From NCBI GenBank assembly GCA_031272185.1, contig JAISUG010000092.1, forward strand, positions 38,520-102,519: DNA of 64,000 nucleotides, in the 5' to 3' direction. Below are positions 62,701-64,000 of the stretch, piece after piece. How positions within the stretch are numbered: the first letter of the stretch is position 1; each line of letters opens with the position of its first letter. The translations under genes and the position numbers were made by a program. Source of the DNA: Lachnospiraceae bacterium. Lineage in GTDB: Bacteria; Bacillota; Clostridia; Lachnospirales; Lachnospiraceae. The notes beneath the pieces are model-generated. The model was not told where the DNA came from. It did not search any database and was given only the letters and a program-made list of their open reading frames with translations.

Positions 62701-62862
62701 CGGGTGGAGGTAATGGAGGAGGATGGGATCCCATTGACCGTCCAAAACGCCGTTGATCTCATTGAATCCGCTGCAGACAAGGCGGAAAAGAAGCGGTTGT
62801 TCGTTCGCCAATACAATAAAGCTGGGTTGTTGCTTCTAAGAGACGGGCATTTCTGGGATTGA
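59770..62862 (+). CDS. Large TPR-containing protein with low-complexity centre
   Basis: A 1030-residue soluble protein. Residues ~1-200 are TPR-like helices (GEYQEAIEVLLIAFERNPSG, ADIYAQEGQAEKCVTMCDRI). A Gly/Met/Pro-rich region of repeated GMADPRG-type units spans ~275-475. A compact domain follows (LKCWQEKTRMKRMVIKTGGY … VILIDCRKQLYRLKADFPW), then a PQ(V/A)Q(M/T)P repeat, an acidic YDEVYDDNS repeat, and a conserved C-terminal helix bundle (SARDFLRQAREYATSIDCE … RDGHFWD). The same layout in Lachnospiraceae next to recR is recalled, not searched. The function is unknown; scaffold or envelope assembly is possible. GGGAGA lies before ATG 59770. Confidence 0.8.
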   Translation: MDKYEFNLKVEKIKQLSGQNDFATAAKIADSIDWRRVRSVSLLTTVADVYEENGEYQEAIEVLLIAFERNPSGRYLLYKMTILALKVNRIQEAEAYYTEFCDLAGDDFRKYLLQYMILKEKGASNHQLAPILEKYLKEELDEKWMCELADIYAQEGQAEKCVTMCDRIALMFGAGEYVGKALEIKMRFAPLTQYQLDLLNNREKYEQKLQEVERDFQARQGLPTKVRREGYAPAPGGAGESQNRPIESATVQIQEETDGFQDNASRTVNLQEMITNGGRPFRTAQGPDAGPDVARGPIVGQGAEGFANGPTAPWNGKYGPGPGMPGAVGYGAEGLGPEGPGPGNFATRDMADANGMAGPQYGADPSQADGSAGMGDSYGMHGSAGMEGSRGMSDPRGMEGSAGMTGYPGMSGPRGMEGSPGMADPRGVADPRGMADPPGMADPRGMADPHDMAGSPGVAAPRGMAGGQDMGETTHGPGSGASHGDGHENENYRLVRRYVKDDDEATEDYGETDDKSDQAHVPLIQEGRILLESDSEPDWAELANWQLKCWQEKTRMKRMVIKTGGYQLSKKGVENCLDRLAGKSLVVEHAGEMTADTVMALDEWVRGIDPTQMVILIDCRKQLYRLKADFPWIVDSFGGDPFESPSSFLRQPFELPPNPEDAPVVGAPDVDADGGKAPSADVNSEEKMAKGTVPETQEETPQVQMPQDQMPQVQTPQDQMPQVEMPQAQTPPEEMPQAQTPPEETPQAQMHLTQMPHEEMPQEETPRDSVQGRYGDVHAPEEAQTDGGEQVGAAPVSEPPSDGIQGEVRARFGDNGGVVPIGLTSHSERYAQAYDEEDSAGYGEEYDEVYDDNSSSDGGEGYRRDYDEVYDDNSGPAGGEGHREDYQEAYDDDDGQEYGEEYDEVYDEEYEDDGAQGYAGAYDDGQVGMGGGYDAPAIQAPPANQLLSARDFLRQAREYATSIDCEITKKGLRSLEERVEVMEEDGIPLTVQNAVDLIESAADKAEKKRLFVRQYNKAGLLLLRDGHFWD

Positions 62863-62903
62863 TGCCCTTGGTTCGAACCCGGGTGTTCCCGGTGGAGCGG
62901 GAA

Positions 62904-63650
62904 ATGGAATTTATAAAGCAGAACTGGCTACAGCTGGTGGTGGCGGTATATTTGCTCGGCGTCACCATCTATGGGCACTATAGGGGAGTGATCCGTTTGT
63001 TGGTGGGGATAACTTCGCTGGTCATCACCATCCTGCTGGTATGGGCGGTGATCCCGCATATCAGCAAATCGGTCGCACAGAACCCGCAGATTCATGGGTT
63101 TATCGAGAAACAGATCAAGGAAATGGTGCTGCAGGATGTTTCTGCCCAGGAGGTGCTGCCCGGCGGGGAAGGTTTGAACCAGGCGCCGCTTCAGCAGACG
63201 ATGATCAATGGCCTCCAGCTGCCCGACCAGATGAAAGAGTCTTTGTGGGAGAACAACACGGAGACGGTCTACCAATCCCTGGGCGTGGACAGGTTCGTGG
63301 ACTACCTCGTGGACGCATTGATCATGATGTTCCTGAATGTGACGGGGTTTATACTTACTTATATAATAGTATATGTCATCGTGCGAATCGTCTTCAAATC
63401 GCTGGATTTGGTCGCAAAGCTGCCGGTGCTGTCCGGCCTCAACCATATCGCGGGGGCGCTGCTGGGGTTCGTCCAAGGGATGCTGGTGTTGTGGATTTTC
63501 CTCTTTGTGATAGCCGTCTTCCCCGAGACATATGGTAAACTGCTGCTCGTAGGCCAGATCCAACGAAGCCTCTGGCTGGATTTCCTGTATCGCAACAATG
63601 TTTTCACGATGCTGATGATGTGGACGGTCCGGACCGTTTTCAAGGGTTGA
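62904..63650 (+). CDS. CvpA-family membrane protein
   Basis: A 248-residue membrane protein. Two N-terminal helices (LVVAVYLLGVTIYGHYRG, then LLVGITSLVITILLVWAVI), an extracellular loop of about 90 residues and two or three C-terminal helices fit the colicin V production protein family. Its role is unclear; it is linked to envelope homeostasis. The ATG at 62904 after GGAGCGGG is preferred to the upstream frame at 62859. It is only 41 bases after the TPR gene, probably in the same operon as recR. Confidence 0.85.
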   Translation: MEFIKQNWLQLVVAVYLLGVTIYGHYRGVIRLLVGITSLVITILLVWAVIPHISKSVAQNPQIHGFIEKQIKEMVLQDVSAQEVLPGGEGLNQAPLQQTMINGLQLPDQMKESLWENNTETVYQSLGVDRFVDYLVDALIMMFLNVTGFILTYIIVYVIVRIVFKSLDLVAKLPVLSGLNHIAGALLGFVQGMLVLWIFLFVIAVFPETYGKLLLVGQIQRSLWLDFLYRNNVFTMLMMWTVRTVFKG

Positions 63651-63680
63651 TTTTTTTCATATTTTTTTGTTTCAAACGCC

Positions 63681-63709
63681 TTGACACGTTTTGAAAGAAA
63701 TGCTATATT
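63681..63709 (+). promoter_or_regulatory. Tandem promoter 1 at the window end
   Basis: TTGACA (63681-63686) and TATATT (63704-63709) with a 17-base spacer. AAATCCGC and GCGGATTT (63710-63740) form a hairpin directly at the predicted transcript start. Confidence 0.75.
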
Positions 63710-63819
63710 AAATCCGCTGCCCTCTGGGGTCGGCGGATTTTGTCAGCTTTTGGACTTGCTTGCCTGTGGGATTGAGAGATGTGCATCGGCTGCTTTTCAA
63801 AATTTTTTTTAAAAAGTAG

Positions 63820-63848
63820 TTGACAGGATGCCGCAGGTGTGGTAAACT
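63820..63848 (+). promoter_or_regulatory. Tandem promoter 2 at the window end
   Basis: TTGACA (63820-63825) and TAAACT (63843-63848) with a 17-base spacer, preceded by an A/T-rich tract like an UP element (63798-63815). No start codon with a binding site follows before the edge. Two strong promoters and an untranslated GC-rich leader suggest a stable-RNA operon beyond the window. Confidence 0.7.
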
Positions 63849-64000
63849 GCAAAAGTTGCCGTCAAAAACCAGGGCGAGCGACAAGGTGGGGCGAAGATGC
63901 CCGCCGGGCGGGGAAAAACCGCCAATAATGCGCCCTTTTTCAGCAACATCGGCGCAGTGCCGGATGCGGTCCAAGCGCATTCGGGGCCCTTTTGAAAACC

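Overview
The window is GC-rich DNA from what looks like an anaerobic Gram-positive bacterium of the class Clostridia, probably near the Lachnospirales. The evidence is a large SRP RNA with an Alu-like domain, the dnaX-ybaB-recR-cvpA order, strong Shine-Dalgarno sites, TTGACA/TATAAT-type promoters with 17-base spacers, an archaeal-type ProS, FabK/FabZ fatty acid synthesis and a GerMN-like lipoprotein. This placement is inferred from gene content and was not searched.

Layout: (1) 1-6.9 kb, two molybdenum hydroxylase sets of the xanthine dehydrogenase family, arranged catalytic(partial)-FAD-FeS then FAD-FeS-catalytic. (2) 7.1-16.7 kb, an oligosaccharide locus: a divergent LacI-type regulator, a lipoprotein binding protein, two ABC permeases, a GH88 unsaturated glucuronyl hydrolase and a heparinase II/III-like lyase, which together suggest uptake and breakdown of uronic-acid glycans. 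(3) 16.9-29.2 kb, a single-subunit molybdopterin oxidoreductase, two MATE transporters, a cold-shock protein, a DUF2752 membrane protein, an ABC-class ATPase, an NlpC/P60 hydrolase, an rRNA methyltransferase, RdgB and YfcE. (4) 29.3-30.5 kb, seven tRNA genes (Pro, Gly, Arg, His, Gln, Lys, Leu) behind a consensus promoter, none encoding CCA. (5) 31-44.9 kb, mutS2, hflK-hflC, a free-standing MetH-reactivation-like protein, fabK, fabZ, a GerMN-like lipoprotein, a DUF885 lipoprotein, a secreted protein and a MerR regulator. (6) 44.9-46.6 kb, an AT-richer patch with a candidate structured RNA and two fused gene fragments. (7) 46.7-54.6 kb, proS, cca, a phosphohexomutase and a GH13 enzyme that appears to start at ATC. 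(8) 54.7-64 kb, SRP RNA, phosphofructokinase, dnaX, ybaB, recR, a large TPR/low-complexity protein, a CvpA-like protein, and tandem promoters that may serve an rRNA operon beyond the edge.

The most unusual property is not a single gene. Gene junctions are repeatedly built from imperfect tandem duplications, many starting in the last codons and stop codon of the upstream gene. Ten loci share a period close to 70 bases (67-71); others form arrays of 12-53 bases. The same tendency appears inside genes: MutS2, Pgm, GH13, DnaX, Cca, the ABC-class ATPase, a MerR regulator and a heparinase-like lyase carry in-frame Gly/Ala/Ser/Asp-rich repeat insertions that lengthen otherwise ordinary proteins. A dispersed repeat family of about 85 bases is also present in three copies. 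No phage, CRISPR array, insertion sequence or recognisable defence system was seen.
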